In this document: in pieces, positions 15,599 through 23,802 of the stretch
How the letters are laid out: every line of letters begins with the position of its first letter
How positions within the stretch are numbered: the first letter of the stretch is position 1
NCBI GenBank assembly: GCA_964472545.1
Contig: CAYYNP010000146.1
Coordinates: 1 to 23,802, forward strand
Source: CAYYNP01 sp964472545
GTDB taxonomy: Bacteria; Planctomycetota; Planctomycetia; Pirellulales; Thermoguttaceae
Direction: 5' to 3'
Length of the DNA stretch: 23,802 nucleotides
Made by a program: the position numbers and the translations under genes
The notes under the pieces: model-generated
Seen by the model: only the letters and a program-made list of their open reading frames with translations
The model's database searches: none
Told to the model about the DNA's origin: nothing

Positions 15599-18500
15599 AT
15601 GAAGAACTCCATCGTCACGTTTTTTCTTCTCGCAACTCACGTCGGCCTCGCCGGCCGCGGCGGTCTCGCTACGGATGCCCCTTCGCGCGGGGCCGAACGG
15701 ACGAGCGTCCCCGCCTGGAGCGATCCCGACCATTTTGGCCCGCCGTCGGCCGACGCCCCAGGCTACCCCTCGCGCGACCCGTCGCTCGACGCCCTGCCCG
15801 GCTTCCGCAATCCGCCGCCGGGCTACGGCGAGGTGCCGTTTTGGTGGTGGACGGGCGACCCGCTCGACACCGAACGACTGCTTTGGCAGATCGACGAACT
15901 GCACAAAAAGGGCATCGCCGGGATGCAGGTCAACTACGCCCACGAAGACACGCCCGGCTGGCCCACGTATGCTGCCACGCCCGAACTCTTCTCGCCCGAG
16001 TGGTGGGAGATCTGGAAAGTGGTGGCCGGACGGTGCAGCGAGTACGGCATGGGCATCGGGCTGAGCGGCTACACGATCGACTGGCCCAACGGCAAGAGCC
16101 TCGTCAGCAGTACGATCTACAACGATCCGGAAATCCAGGGCCGCGAAATCGCGATTGCCCGGCGCGATCCGGTTTTGGCCGGCCAGACGTTCCACTGCGA
16201 ATTGCCCGCCAACACCGTGGCCGTTCGGGCGTATCCGGTCGGCGAGAAGGGCGTCGGCACGAGGCCGGTCGACCTCAGCGGCTCGATCGAGGGCCGGCGT
16301 CTGAACTGGACGCCCGCCAAGCAAGACGGCGTCGACCCCAAGTGGGCCGACCGCAAATGGGAGGTCTGGCTCTACACGGCCGCCCGCAAGCCCGGCACGC
16401 TGAGCCCGATCCATCCGTCGGCCGGCCGACGCGTGGTGGAGAAGTTCTTCCAGCGTTTCCAAGACAACGCCCCGGCACGTTCGGCCGCCGGGCTGAACTA
16501 CTTCTTCCACGACGAATTGCAGTTCGGCGTGGGCGATCGGATCTGGACCGACGACCTGCCCGAACAATTCGCCCGCCGCAAGGGCTACGATCTGTTCGAG
16601 GCCCTGCCGGCCATGTTTCACGACGTGGGCCCGATGACCGCCAAGTATCGGCTGGACTTCATGGACGTGAAGATGCAACTCGCCCAAGAGCGATACTTCA
16701 TCCCCATCTTCCGCTGGCACCATAGCCGGGGAAAGATCTACGGCTGTGACCAGGGCAGCCGCGGCCGCAACCCGATGGAATTTGGCGACTACTTCAGCAG
16801 CGTCCGCTGGTACACGGCCCCCGGCCACGACACGCCCGGCGGACGGGCCGATCTGATCAAGGGCAAGGTCTCCAGTTCCATTGCCCAACTCTACAAGCGC
16901 CCGCGGGTGTGGCTCGAAGGCTATCACAGCCTCGGCTGGGGAGCTACGCCCGAGAAGCTGATGAACGCGACTTGCGAGAACTACATCTACGGCTGCAACC
17001 TGCTGAACCTTCACGGCCTCTACTACACGACCCACGGCAGCTTCTGGGAATGGGCCCCGCCGTGTTACCATTTCCGCATGCCGTACTGGGACCACATGGG
17101 CACGTTCCTGAAGTACTTCGAGCGGCTGTCGTACCTGATGAGCCAGGGCGTACACCGTTGCGACGTGGCGGTGCTCTATCCGGTCGCTCCGGGCCAGGCC
17201 GGACTGGGTGGACGCGAGGCGACCGGCGCTGCCTTCAACGCGGGCAGCGCACTGACGGCCGCCGGATACGACTTCATCTTCATCGACCGCGAGTCGCTGG
17301 CCAGGGCCGAGGTGCGCGGCGGGCGGCTGCACGTCTCCGATGCTTCATATCGCGTGCTCGTGCTGCCGGCAATGCGTGCGCTGCGCTGGAGCACGATGCA
17401 GAAGGCCCGGGAGTTCTTCCGTGGCGGTGGGATCGTGGTTGCGCTGGAGTCGCTGCCGGAGACCAGCGATCGGGCAGGTGCGAACGACCCGACGCTCGAC
17501 GCCGCCGTCAAGGAGGTCTTTGGTGCCACCGCGAGCGAAGTTGACAGCGGCGCGCGTCCGTCGGTTCAACAAAGCCCTTCCGGAGGGCCAGGTATCGCCC
17601 TGTTTGCAGGAGGTGCCGCTTCGCCAGTGCGAACCTACGAAGGTGGCTTCACGGGCCGCTGGGCATGGGCGAAGGAGCCGGTGAGGAACGTCTACTTCAA
17701 GGCGGTGTATCGTGCGTCGCAGAAGACCGCGTCCGATTGCCGCCTTCGGTTCTTCTGCGACAACGAGGGCACGCTCTATCTGAACGGCTCGAAACTCTGC
17801 TCCGGCATCGACTACACGACCGGCTGGACAGGCAACGTCAAGCTTCGCGACGGCGACGTGCTCACCGTCGACGCCCGCGACCACGACCCGCCCGGCAAGC
17901 GGCACACGGCCGGGGTGTTTCTGGCGGTCGTTCGCGACGGCAAGACGGTGCTCTCGACCACGGACCTTCGCTACACACTGACGCCTCCGACGGACCAGAA
18001 GTGGCGTACGGACGCCGCACTGGCTAGGTTGTCTGCGGTCGACCCGACGAACGTCCACGAGGCCCATCTTGGCGTCGCGCCGAGTAACATCCCGGCGATG
18101 TTGGTCGGCGAGGTGGCTAAGCGTGTTCCTCGCGACGTGCAGGCCTCGCAGCCGGTCAAGGCCACCCATCGGAAGGTCGGCCCGCGCGACGTCTACCTCG
18201 TGATGGGCGCACCGAACGGGGCCGAGTGTAGCTTCCGTGCGACCGGACGCGTCGAGTTGTGGGATCCGTGGACGGGGGACGTCCTGCCGATGCACGTGGT
18301 TTTGCGAAGCGCCACTCAAACCACCGTCCGCATGCCGCTGGAAGCCCACGAGGCCCAGGTCGTGGTCTTCACGCCGGACGACACGCCAGCCAACGCCCCC
18401 ACGACCGGCCCGGCAGAGATCGCCGCCGGCCCGGCACCGCCGCCGTTGACGCTGGAAGGCTCGTGGCAGTCGGAACTCAAACCGACGATGGACAACCGCT

Positions 18501-19879
18501 GGGGCGATTTTCGGCTGCCGGTCACCAAGAAGATGATCGGCGCCGAGGCGAGGATCTTTCGCTATGCCGACGAGGCGTCGCCCAATCCCGGCTACGAACG
18601 GAAGGGTTTTGACGATTCACGCTGGCCGCGAGTGACGCACGGCTTTGGGCTGAAGTTCTGGAAACTCGGGCCGCTACCGAAGGACCTTGATGTAAGCGGC
18701 ATCGAGTCGAAGCTCGCCGGGCTCGAAGCCGTCGATCCAGCCGTACCGGTCGAAATCGGCGGCAAGCGATACACGTGGACCCCTTACGACTTCTCTTGGC
18801 GCTGGGGCCGTGAAGGCGACCCTGGCCATCAAGGCTATCACGGCCTGAAGGAGAACGTCTCCGACGATTTCATTCGCCTCGGCCGTCCCCGCGGTGGACA
18901 CAACGAAACGCTCTACGGCCCGGAACCGGAGGGAACGCGATACTATCTGTGGACGGCGGTCGTCGCCACACGGCCGACAAACGCGCGGATTCTCGCCGGC
19001 GGCGAACTGCAGCCGGCGGCCGTCTATGTTCGTGGCGAAGTTGTCGCCGATCACGAAACCAACGTAGCCCTGAAAACCGGGGCCAATCCGATCCTGATCC
19101 GCTACGACGCCCCGGGCCGTGGCCACTTTGTCGTTGAAGATATCCGCAGCGCCGAGTCGGAAGATCGAACGCCGCTGTCGATGACCTGGTACGACCGGTC
19201 CGGCGTGCTGCCGTTCGATGCGTTGCCCACCGTCGCGAGGCCGGCCGGCTGGTATCGCTTCGTAGCCCCACCGGGTTTGAAAGCCATGAGACTCACGGCA
19301 CACGGCAAGGTGGAAGCCTGGGTCGACGGCCGGCCCGTGTCCGTCACCGCCGAAGAGACGACCGTCCGCGGCGCGGTCCGCTATCGTTTTGCGCTCGACA
19401 AGCCGGTCGCCGAGAAGGCCACGGTTGCATTGCGGGTCGAGCCGCAGCGCGGACACTACTTCGGTTCTGCCCTGCCCGAGCCAATACAACTCGATTGCGG
19501 CATCGGCACGATCGACCTGGGCGATTGGTCTGAAGGCTCCGCGCTGGAATGCTACAGCGGCGGAATTTGGTATCGCAAGAAGATCACGCTCAGCCGACAG
19601 CAAGTCGCCGGTCGTGTGATCCTCGACCTGGGCCGCGTAGTGGCGACCGCCGAAGTCCACGTCAACGGCCGACCGGCCGGTGTTCGCGTCGCCCCGCCGT
19701 GGCGGCTCGACGTTACTGAGTTCGTCCGCGCCGGCGAAAACCACCTCGAGATCCTGGTCTACAACACCTTGGCCAACCACTATCGAACGATCCCCAGCCG
19801 CTATCGAGGCAACCCGGAATCCGGGCTGATCGGTCCCGTGCGGCTGGAGTTCGGCCGAGTTCTAGCGCATCGAGAATAG
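15599..19879 (+). CDS. GH106-type alpha-L-rhamnosidase, unusually long
   Basis: The protein has 1426 residues, several hundred more than most GH106 enzymes. A signal peptide covers residues 1-26. The GH106 TIM-barrel start is clear: PGFRNPPPGYGEVPFWWWTGDPLD (about 67-90), LHKKGIAGMQVNYAHED and WKVVAGRCSEYGMGIGLS, with later barrel segments including the VWLEGYHSLGWGATPEKL and NLHGLYYTTHG regions. Residues about 675-800 form an inserted beta-sandwich (RLRFFCDNEGTLYLNGSKL, LTVDARDHDPPG), and GFDDSRWPRVTHGFG (about 1001) marks another galactose-binding-like sandwich. A GH2-type sugar-binding domain ends the protein (GGIWYRKKITL, VHVNGRPAG, NHLEILVYNTL). The family removes alpha-linked L-rhamnose from pectic rhamnogalacturonans and similar glycans, in a calcium-dependent way. 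It is the second gene of the operon and probably acts in the periplasm or outside. Catalytic glutamates were not assigned. Confidence 0.85.
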   Translation: MKNSIVTFFLLATHVGLAGRGGLATDAPSRGAERTSVPAWSDPDHFGPPSADAPGYPSRDPSLDALPGFRNPPPGYGEVPFWWWTGDPLDTERLLWQIDELHKKGIAGMQVNYAHEDTPGWPTYAATPELFSPEWWEIWKVVAGRCSEYGMGIGLSGYTIDWPNGKSLVSSTIYNDPEIQGREIAIARRDPVLAGQTFHCELPANTVAVRAYPVGEKGVGTRPVDLSGSIEGRRLNWTPAKQDGVDPKWADRKWEVWLYTAARKPGTLSPIHPSAGRRVVEKFFQRFQDNAPARSAAGLNYFFHDELQFGVGDRIWTDDLPEQFARRKGYDLFEALPAMFHDVGPMTAKYRLDFMDVKMQLAQERYFIPIFRWHHSRGKIYGCDQGSRGRNPMEFGDYFSSVRWYTAPGHDTPGGRADLIKGKVSSSIAQLYKRPRVWLEGYHSLGWGATPEKLMNATCENYIYGCNLLNLHGLYYTTHGSFWEWAPPCYHFRMPYWDHMGTFLKYFERLSYLMSQGVHRCDVAVLYPVAPGQAGLGGREATGAAFNAGSALTAAGYDFIFIDRESLARAEVRGGRLHVSDASYRVLVLPAMRALRWSTMQKAREFFRGGGIVVALESLPETSDRAGANDPTLDAAVKEVFGATASEVDSGARPSVQQSPSGGPGIALFAGGAASPVRTYEGGFTGRWAWAKEPVRNVYFKAVYRASQKTASDCRLRFFCDNEGTLYLNGSKLCSGIDYTTGWTGNVKLRDGDVLTVDARDHDPPGKRHTAGVFLAVVRDGKTVLSTTDLRYTLTPPTDQKWRTDAALARLSAVDPTNVHEAHLGVAPSNIPAMLVGEVAKRVPRDVQASQPVKATHRKVGPRDVYLVMGAPNGAECSFRATGRVELWDPWTGDVLPMHVVLRSATQTTVRMPLEAHEAQVVVFTPDDTPANAPTTGPAEIAAGPAPPPLTLEGSWQSELKPTMDNRWGDFRLPVTKKMIGAEARIFRYADEASPNPGYERKGFDDSRWPRVTHGFGLKFWKLGPLPKDLDVSGIESKLAGLEAVDPAVPVEIGGKRYTWTPYDFSWRWGREGDPGHQGYHGLKENVSDDFIRLGRPRGGHNETLYGPEPEGTRYYLWTAVVATRPTNARILAGGELQPAAVYVRGEVVADHETNVALKTGANPILIRYDAPGRGHFVVEDIRSAESEDRTPLSMTWYDRSGVLPFDALPTVARPAGWYRFVAPPGLKAMRLTAHGKVEAWVDGRPVSVTAEETTVRGAVRYRFALDKPVAEKATVALRVEPQRGHYFGSALPEPIQLDCGIGTIDLGDWSEGSALECYSGGIWYRKKITLSRQQVAGRVILDLGRVVATAEVHVNGRPAGVRVAPPWRLDVTEFVRAGENHLEILVYNTLANHYRTIPSRYRGNPESGLIGPVRLEFGRVLAHRE

Positions 19880-19928
19880 AATGCCTCGGAATGCCAACAT
19901 TCCACAACTCCCCAACGGAGAACCACTC

Positions 19929-21218
19929 ATGAAACGACGCGACTTTCTACGTTCCGCCGCCGTCGGCGCTTTGCCCGTATTTGTTCCTTGCGGCGTGTTT
20001 GCCACCGCCGATCAGCCGGGCGCGAACGATCGTCTTCGCGTCGGAATCGCCGGGCTCGGAGGCCGGGCACGGTGGATTCTGCAAAACGAGGACTTGCCCG
20101 GCGGACAGATTGTGGCCGTGGCCGATTGCTTTGAGCCGCGCTGCGATCAGACCGTCGACGCCGTCGGCAAGGCGCGACCCGACTTGCATCCGGAGACGTG
20201 GAAGAAGTACTCCAGCATCCGCAAGATGCTCGACGCGGAGAAGCTCGACGCCGTGTTCGTCGAGACGACGTGCCACGCCCGGGTGTGGTGCATGATGCAC
20301 GCTTTGGCCGCCGGCGTCGACGTCTACGGCGAGAAGCCGCTGGCACTGACCATCGCCGAAGGGCGCATCCTGGCCGACGCCGCCAAGCGCTCCGGCCGCA
20401 TTCTCCAGACGGGCACCCAACAGCGGTCGATGCCGATCAACGCCCATTGCAGCAAGCTCATCCGCGACGGCGCGATCGGCCGGGTGAAGGAGGTGATCGT
20501 CTACAACTTCGAAGGCCCGGCACGTTGGAAGCCCCAGCCGGGCCAGCCGATCCCCGCCGGCCTCGACTGGGACCTTTGGTGCAACCAGACCGAGTTGCGG
20601 CCTTATCACCAGGCGCTGCAATTCGGCTGGTCGAACTACGCCGCCTACGACGGCGGCGGGCAGTCGTGGGGTGTGTCGGGCTGGGGCACCCATTCGTTGG
20701 ACCAAGTGCAATGTGCGCTGGGCACCGACGACACCGGCCCGGTCGAACTGCGGCTGGGCGAGAAGGACGCAAAAGGCTGGCCCCGGGTTACGCTGCGCTA
20801 TGGCAGCGGCACGCTGTTGAAACTCGTCGGCGAGCGGCACACCATGGAGGACCTCGGCGCGATCTTCCGCGGCGAGAAGGGAAACATCGAGATCCTTCGC
20901 GGCCACGCCCGGGCCAATCCCCCAGAGTTGCTCAAAGACGCCCCGCCGAACACGCCCGGTGGACCGAAGGAGTCGATCCCCCACATCGCCGACTTCCTCG
21001 ACTGCGTGCGCACGCGAGAGAAACCGGCCTCCGACGCCGAGACCGGCCACCGTGCCACGACCGTTTGCCATCTGATCAACATCTGCCGCACGCTCGGCCG
21101 CGATCTCCGCTGGGATCCCAAGGCCGAGCGCTTCGTCGACGACCCGGCCGCCGACAAGCTCATCGCCCGGCCACGGCGGGAAAAGTATGAACTACCGGAG
21201 GTGGCGGGCGCGGGCTAA
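19929..21218 (+). CDS. Tat-exported Gfo/Idh/MocA family oxidoreductase
   Basis: The protein has 429 residues. The N-terminus MKRRDFLRSAAVGALPVFVP is a twin-arginine signal, so the folded, cofactor-loaded enzyme should be exported. A Rossmann fold follows: LRVGIAGLGGRARWI (about 36-50) binds NAD(P), then IVAVADCF, DAVFVETTCHARV and the family motif GVDVYGEKPLALT. The C-terminal alpha/beta domain includes WGVSGWGTHSLDQVQ and SIPHIADFLDCVRTREKPASD, typical of planctomycete members. GGAG lies 8 nt upstream of the ATG. The gene starts 49 nt after the GH106 gene. Known members oxidise or epimerise sugars, and some cleave glycosides by a redox mechanism, so it may process sugars released by the two enzymes upstream. 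Its actual substrate is not shown. Confidence 0.9.
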   Translation: MKRRDFLRSAAVGALPVFVPCGVFATADQPGANDRLRVGIAGLGGRARWILQNEDLPGGQIVAVADCFEPRCDQTVDAVGKARPDLHPETWKKYSSIRKMLDAEKLDAVFVETTCHARVWCMMHALAAGVDVYGEKPLALTIAEGRILADAAKRSGRILQTGTQQRSMPINAHCSKLIRDGAIGRVKEVIVYNFEGPARWKPQPGQPIPAGLDWDLWCNQTELRPYHQALQFGWSNYAAYDGGGQSWGVSGWGTHSLDQVQCALGTDDTGPVELRLGEKDAKGWPRVTLRYGSGTLLKLVGERHTMEDLGAIFRGEKGNIEILRGHARANPPELLKDAPPNTPGGPKESIPHIADFLDCVRTREKPASDAETGHRATTVCHLINICRTLGRDLRWDPKAERFVDDPAADKLIARPRREKYELPEVAGAG

Positions 21219-21225
21219 CCGCGCC
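21207..21225 (+). repeat. Hairpin across the stop codon of the oxidoreductase gene
   Basis: GGCGCGG and CCGCGCC form a perfect 7-bp stem, with most of the stop codon in the loop. No T tract follows. It may weaken read-through into the DUF4259 gene or stabilise the upstream mRNA. Confidence 0.4.
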
Positions 21226-21271
21226 GGATGCCCCAGCCGATGCAATACCGAATTCCGAACTGGAGATATGC

Positions 21272-21637
21272 ATGGGAACCTGGAACGCAGGCAACTTCGA
21301 CAACGACGCAGCCCTTGACTACGTCGGTGATCTCATCGATCAGCTTACGGACGCAATCAACTCCTGCTTCGAAGAGGGTAACGCCGATCTTGATGAAGGC
21401 GGTGAGGGCGAGTTGATGCCCAGCGTGTTCATCATCCATCTTCTCTCGGAGCACTGCGGAGCCGCCCCTCCAAAGCCCGACGTGATTGCTTCGTGGCGCG
21501 ACCGATACGTGGCGATCTACGACCGGCAGATTGACGAATTGGATCCGGACCCCGACTACAAGGTGGATCGCCGGAAGACGATCGCGGATACGTTTGCCAC
21601 GTTGGCGGCGCATGCAGCGGAATTCTGGGGCGAGTAG
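21272..21637 (+). CDS. DUF4259 domain protein
   Basis: The protein has 121 residues, a usual length for the family. It opens with MGTWNAGNFDNDAALDYVGDL, the hallmark DUF4259 start, followed by acidic helices (IDQLTDAINSCFEEGNADLDEGGEGELMPS) and VIASWRDRYVAIYDRQIDEL. GGAGA precedes the ATG at a normal distance. There is no signal peptide, so it should be cytoplasmic. The function of DUF4259 is unknown; I recall such genes mostly as isolated cytoplasmic proteins. Here it follows three carbohydrate genes by 53 nt on the same strand and may be cotranscribed, or it may be a separate gene by chance. It ends 7 nt from the end of the convergent gene. Confidence 0.85.
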   Translation: MGTWNAGNFDNDAALDYVGDLIDQLTDAINSCFEEGNADLDEGGEGELMPSVFIIHLLSEHCGAAPPKPDVIASWRDRYVAIYDRQIDELDPDPDYKVDRRKTIADTFATLAAHAAEFWGE

Positions 21638-21644
21638 CGCATCG

Positions 21645-23573
21645 TCACTGCCCCGCCCGATAGATCGGCAGGTGATACGCCTCGAGCGACTGCCGCTTCA
21701 GCCGCTTTGTCTGGCCGTCTCGTGTTTCTTCGACGATCGTACTGAACGGCTGATTCCAGTGATAGAACCCGAAGGTGAACGAGGCGTCGGAATCGACCAC
21801 CGTGAACATCGGCGGGTCGAGCGGTTGATCCTTCCATGATTGATAGCTTACCCCCCCGAGCAACTCGACCCGGGCGCCGCCGGTGGCCACGATATGCCGC
21901 GAGCGGCACTCGGTCTTCATGCCCAGGATCCACGCCTGGCCGCCGTCGACCTCGCACATGGTGATGTCGGGCGACTCGGGATTGTACTGCCGCATCCAGA
22001 CCTTCTCGCCCTTGCCGAAGAGCGCCTGGCGGCCGCCGGCCATGTCTTCGATGAACCAGACCTTGCCCGGGGCGGGCCGTTTGTGCAGGCAGGCCCCGTG
22101 CGAGAGGTTGCGAACCACCACCGGATGCGGCGACCGGTTCTCGAACAGATAACGGTCGTAGAGCCCCTTCCAGCCTTTGTGCTTGAGGATGGCGAAGAAC
22201 CGCTCGATGACCAGCGGGCCGTGCAGCGATTCGTCCAAAGTGATCACCGACTCGCCGGGCCCAATCGCCTCGTCGATCCAGAGGATGTTCTCCATGCCGA
22301 GAAAACGGTTGACGCTGCCGTGAATGCGGACCGGCTTGGTCAATACGTACGCGTACCGCCCCTGGCTCTTGTCGAGCTTGGGGAAGTAGACAGTCGTCTT
22401 GCCCTCGGCGGCCGCCGTGTCGATGGACGCCTGCAGCGTGTCGTGGCCGCGTTCGACCTTCACCCATTGCGACAGATCGGTCTCCCAGGGTATTTCCGGC
22501 GTCTCTTCGATCGGCAGCCGCAGCGAGTAGCATGGCGCTCCGAACGGCGCCCAGCCGACGCCGTCGAACCACTCGTCGATCGTCTGGCGACCTCCCCCGG
22601 CCCCAGACGCATTGGGGGTGCCCCAGGTCACACGAGCATAGCCCTCGGTCTTCACGTCGCGCAGGAAGGCCTTCCAACTGCCGAGGATGATGGCCGCTTT
22701 GGCCGACGGGCTGCCGCCGGTCAACTTGGCCTCGATCAACGTCAAATGCGTGTGCTTCGAGCAGACGATCGCCGGCACGCGGTTGCGGCTGGTGAGCCCT
22801 CGCATCGTCAGCCGCGAGTTGCCCGCGTTGAATCCGGCCTTGCGTTGGCCGGTCAGCTTGATGTGCTCGAAGACCAACGAAAACGTGTTGGCCGTTTGAA
22901 TGCCGTAATCGAATCCGTCGACCGCAACCCGCTTGATCAACCCCGGGCCGTTTTGGCTCTGCCGCAGGTCGAGCCCGATGGCCCCCGCCTTCTGCGGGTC
23001 GCTGGAACGGATGGTCACATCGTAGACGGCCCCGGAATTATTGGTCATAAACCGCAACGCAGCCGCCCCGGGATTGCCGCGGCCGACGTCGACGGTGAGA
23101 TTGCGGATGTAGCTGTGCATCACGTCGCCGGTGCTCTTGCCTTCGTAGAGCGAAATGAACGTCTTCGGCTCGTCGGGATTGTCGAACCCGGGGGCGTTGT
23201 CGGCCAGCTTCAACACCACGCCGGCCTGGCTTTGGCCCTGCAGGTGCAGGAACCGATGCGGGCTGTGCGGCCGGCTGGGTTCGTCGCCGCTGATGTTCAC
23301 GCGATCGCTCAGCAGATAGGTCCCGTTGCGAAAGTAGAGCGTGCGATTCGTGCCTCGTAGTTCCTCGAACGCGCTGCGCAGCGCGGCCGTGTTGTCGGTC
23401 CTGCCGTCGCCCTTGAGGCTATAAGGCGGGTGAGTGACGTCGATCACGCCGGCGTCGTCGGGGAAGACAACGTTCTCACGCGCCGGCGGCCCGGCGTCCT
23501 CGGCGACGGCGAACGTCGGCATCGCGGCCAGCATACAACACATCACGCCAATACAAGATACAATGTGGGCCAT
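21645..23573 (-). CDS. Secreted pectate-lyase-superfamily beta-helix protein
   Basis: The protein has 642 residues. The ATG at 23573 has AGGAG 9 nt upstream and gives a signal peptide (residues 1-24, AHIVSCIGVMCCMLAAMPTFAVAED); the frame stays open further upstream without support. The segment YSLKGDGRTDNTAALRSAFEEL is the hallmark start of the Pectate_lyase_3 / right-handed beta-helix superfamily, followed by beta-helix rungs such as HSYIRNLTVDVG, GAVYDVTIRSSD and LIKRVAVDGFDYGIQTANTFSLVFEHI. A second start-like segment (TLQASIDTAAAEGKTTVYFP) begins about two thirds of the way in, suggesting two beta-helix parts. It may cleave or bind a pectin-like polymer, but catalytic residues could not be assigned. 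It converges on the carbohydrate operon and has its own upstream region. Confidence 0.8.
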   Translation of the reverse strand: MAHIVSCIGVMCCMLAAMPTFAVAEDAGPPARENVVFPDDAGVIDVTHPPYSLKGDGRTDNTAALRSAFEELRGTNRTLYFRNGTYLLSDRVNISGDEPSRPHSPHRFLHLQGQSQAGVVLKLADNAPGFDNPDEPKTFISLYEGKSTGDVMHSYIRNLTVDVGRGNPGAAALRFMTNNSGAVYDVTIRSSDPQKAGAIGLDLRQSQNGPGLIKRVAVDGFDYGIQTANTFSLVFEHIKLTGQRKAGFNAGNSRLTMRGLTSRNRVPAIVCSKHTHLTLIEAKLTGGSPSAKAAIILGSWKAFLRDVKTEGYARVTWGTPNASGAGGGRQTIDEWFDGVGWAPFGAPCYSLRLPIEETPEIPWETDLSQWVKVERGHDTLQASIDTAAAEGKTTVYFPKLDKSQGRYAYVLTKPVRIHGSVNRFLGMENILWIDEAIGPGESVITLDESLHGPLVIERFFAILKHKGWKGLYDRYLFENRSPHPVVVRNLSHGACLHKRPAPGKVWFIEDMAGGRQALFGKGEKVWMRQYNPESPDITMCEVDGGQAWILGMKTECRSRHIVATGGARVELLGGVSYQSWKDQPLDPPMFTVVDSDASFTFGFYHWNQPFSTIVEETRDGQTKRLKRQSLEAYHLPIYRAGQ

Positions 23574-23742
23574 TTGACTGGACTCCTGATTGACGGATCT
23601 GGTGAGCGCGGCATAGCGTCCCCAGAGCACCATGCTGCTGCCAATTCTCTCCGATGCTCCCGCGCCGCACAAGGCTCCCGCGTCGGCCGTGGGCCATTGT
23701 GCCGTCCGGCAGGAGAACTGCAAAGTCGATTCGCGGGAGTGG

Positions 23743-23767
23743 AAAAAGGGGACTGGCTCCGAGCCGG
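23743..23767. repeat. Possible REP-like palindromic sequence
   Basis: A short A-rich run leads into GGGGACTGGCTCCGAGCC. GGCTC and GAGCC form a tight hairpin. From memory, similar 'GGGGACTGGCTCC' or 'GGGGACAGGCACC' sequences occur many times in planctomycete and other genomes, often near REP-associated tyrosine transposases. Only one copy is in this window, so its repeat nature is not shown here. Confidence 0.25.
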
Positions 23768-23802
23768 AATCAACACGGAACCTGCCGACGAGATTCCCGG
23801 CT

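Noticed and set aside
14891..17332. 813-codon open frame on the minus strand
   Set aside because: It is the antisense shadow of the lyase-like and GH106 genes in GC-rich DNA; it spans two clear genes and has no family features.

Overview
The window looks like a planctomycete chromosome segment, probably Pirellulales-like. The grounds are the high GC content and several protein types typical of that phylum: a J-like N-terminus with the WLGIP...PPNDYRLLG motif fused to a LamG domain, a DUF1570 metallopeptidase-like protein, a DUF1580 protein, a long coiled-coil protein ending in RGRWLERLGLK, and a twin-arginine-exported Gfo/Idh/MocA oxidoreductase. The taxon is inferred from protein style only; there is no rRNA in the window.

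Region 1 (1 to about 4573) is the right-hand end of an integrated, plasmid-like mobile element. It holds the C-terminus of a probable ParA ATPase, an overlapping ribbon-helix-helix partner, a small protein, about 1.2 kb with no convincing gene, a 71-codon reading frame that contains a long inverted repeat, a protein with two tandem DUF1580 (excisionase-like) domains and, on the minus strand, a tyrosine recombinase. The recombinase starts next to the 3' end of a minus-strand tRNA-Gly(CCC), the probable attachment site, so the rest of the element lies to the left of the window. Base use here is less GC-rich than to the right. The most unusual signal in the window is that three strong Shine-Dalgarno sequences in this element lie in, or can pair into, inverted repeats (569-618, 2163-2285, 4455-4514). 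A fourth, cloverleaf-like structure fills the gap between the DUF1580 gene and the integrase (3121-3190).

Region 2 (about 4645-13166) is chromosomal backbone. It has a two-gene NatA/NatB-type ABC exporter (ATPase and ABC-2 permease, overlapping by 8 nt), the J-like/transmembrane/proline-rich/LamG protein, and two minus-strand genes (coiled-coil protein and DUF1570 protein).

Region 3 (13391-23573) is a carbohydrate-degradation locus. Four plus-strand genes with gaps of 49-60 nt look like one operon: a secreted heparinase/alginate-lyase-like protein, a very long GH106-type alpha-L-rhamnosidase, a Tat-exported Gfo/Idh/MocA oxidoreductase and a DUF4259 protein. A secreted pectate-lyase-superfamily beta-helix protein converges on them from the minus strand. 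Together they suggest breakdown of a rhamnose-containing, probably uronate-containing, polysaccharide outside the cytoplasm. No SusC/SusD-type transporter is present. A possible REP-like sequence lies at the right edge.
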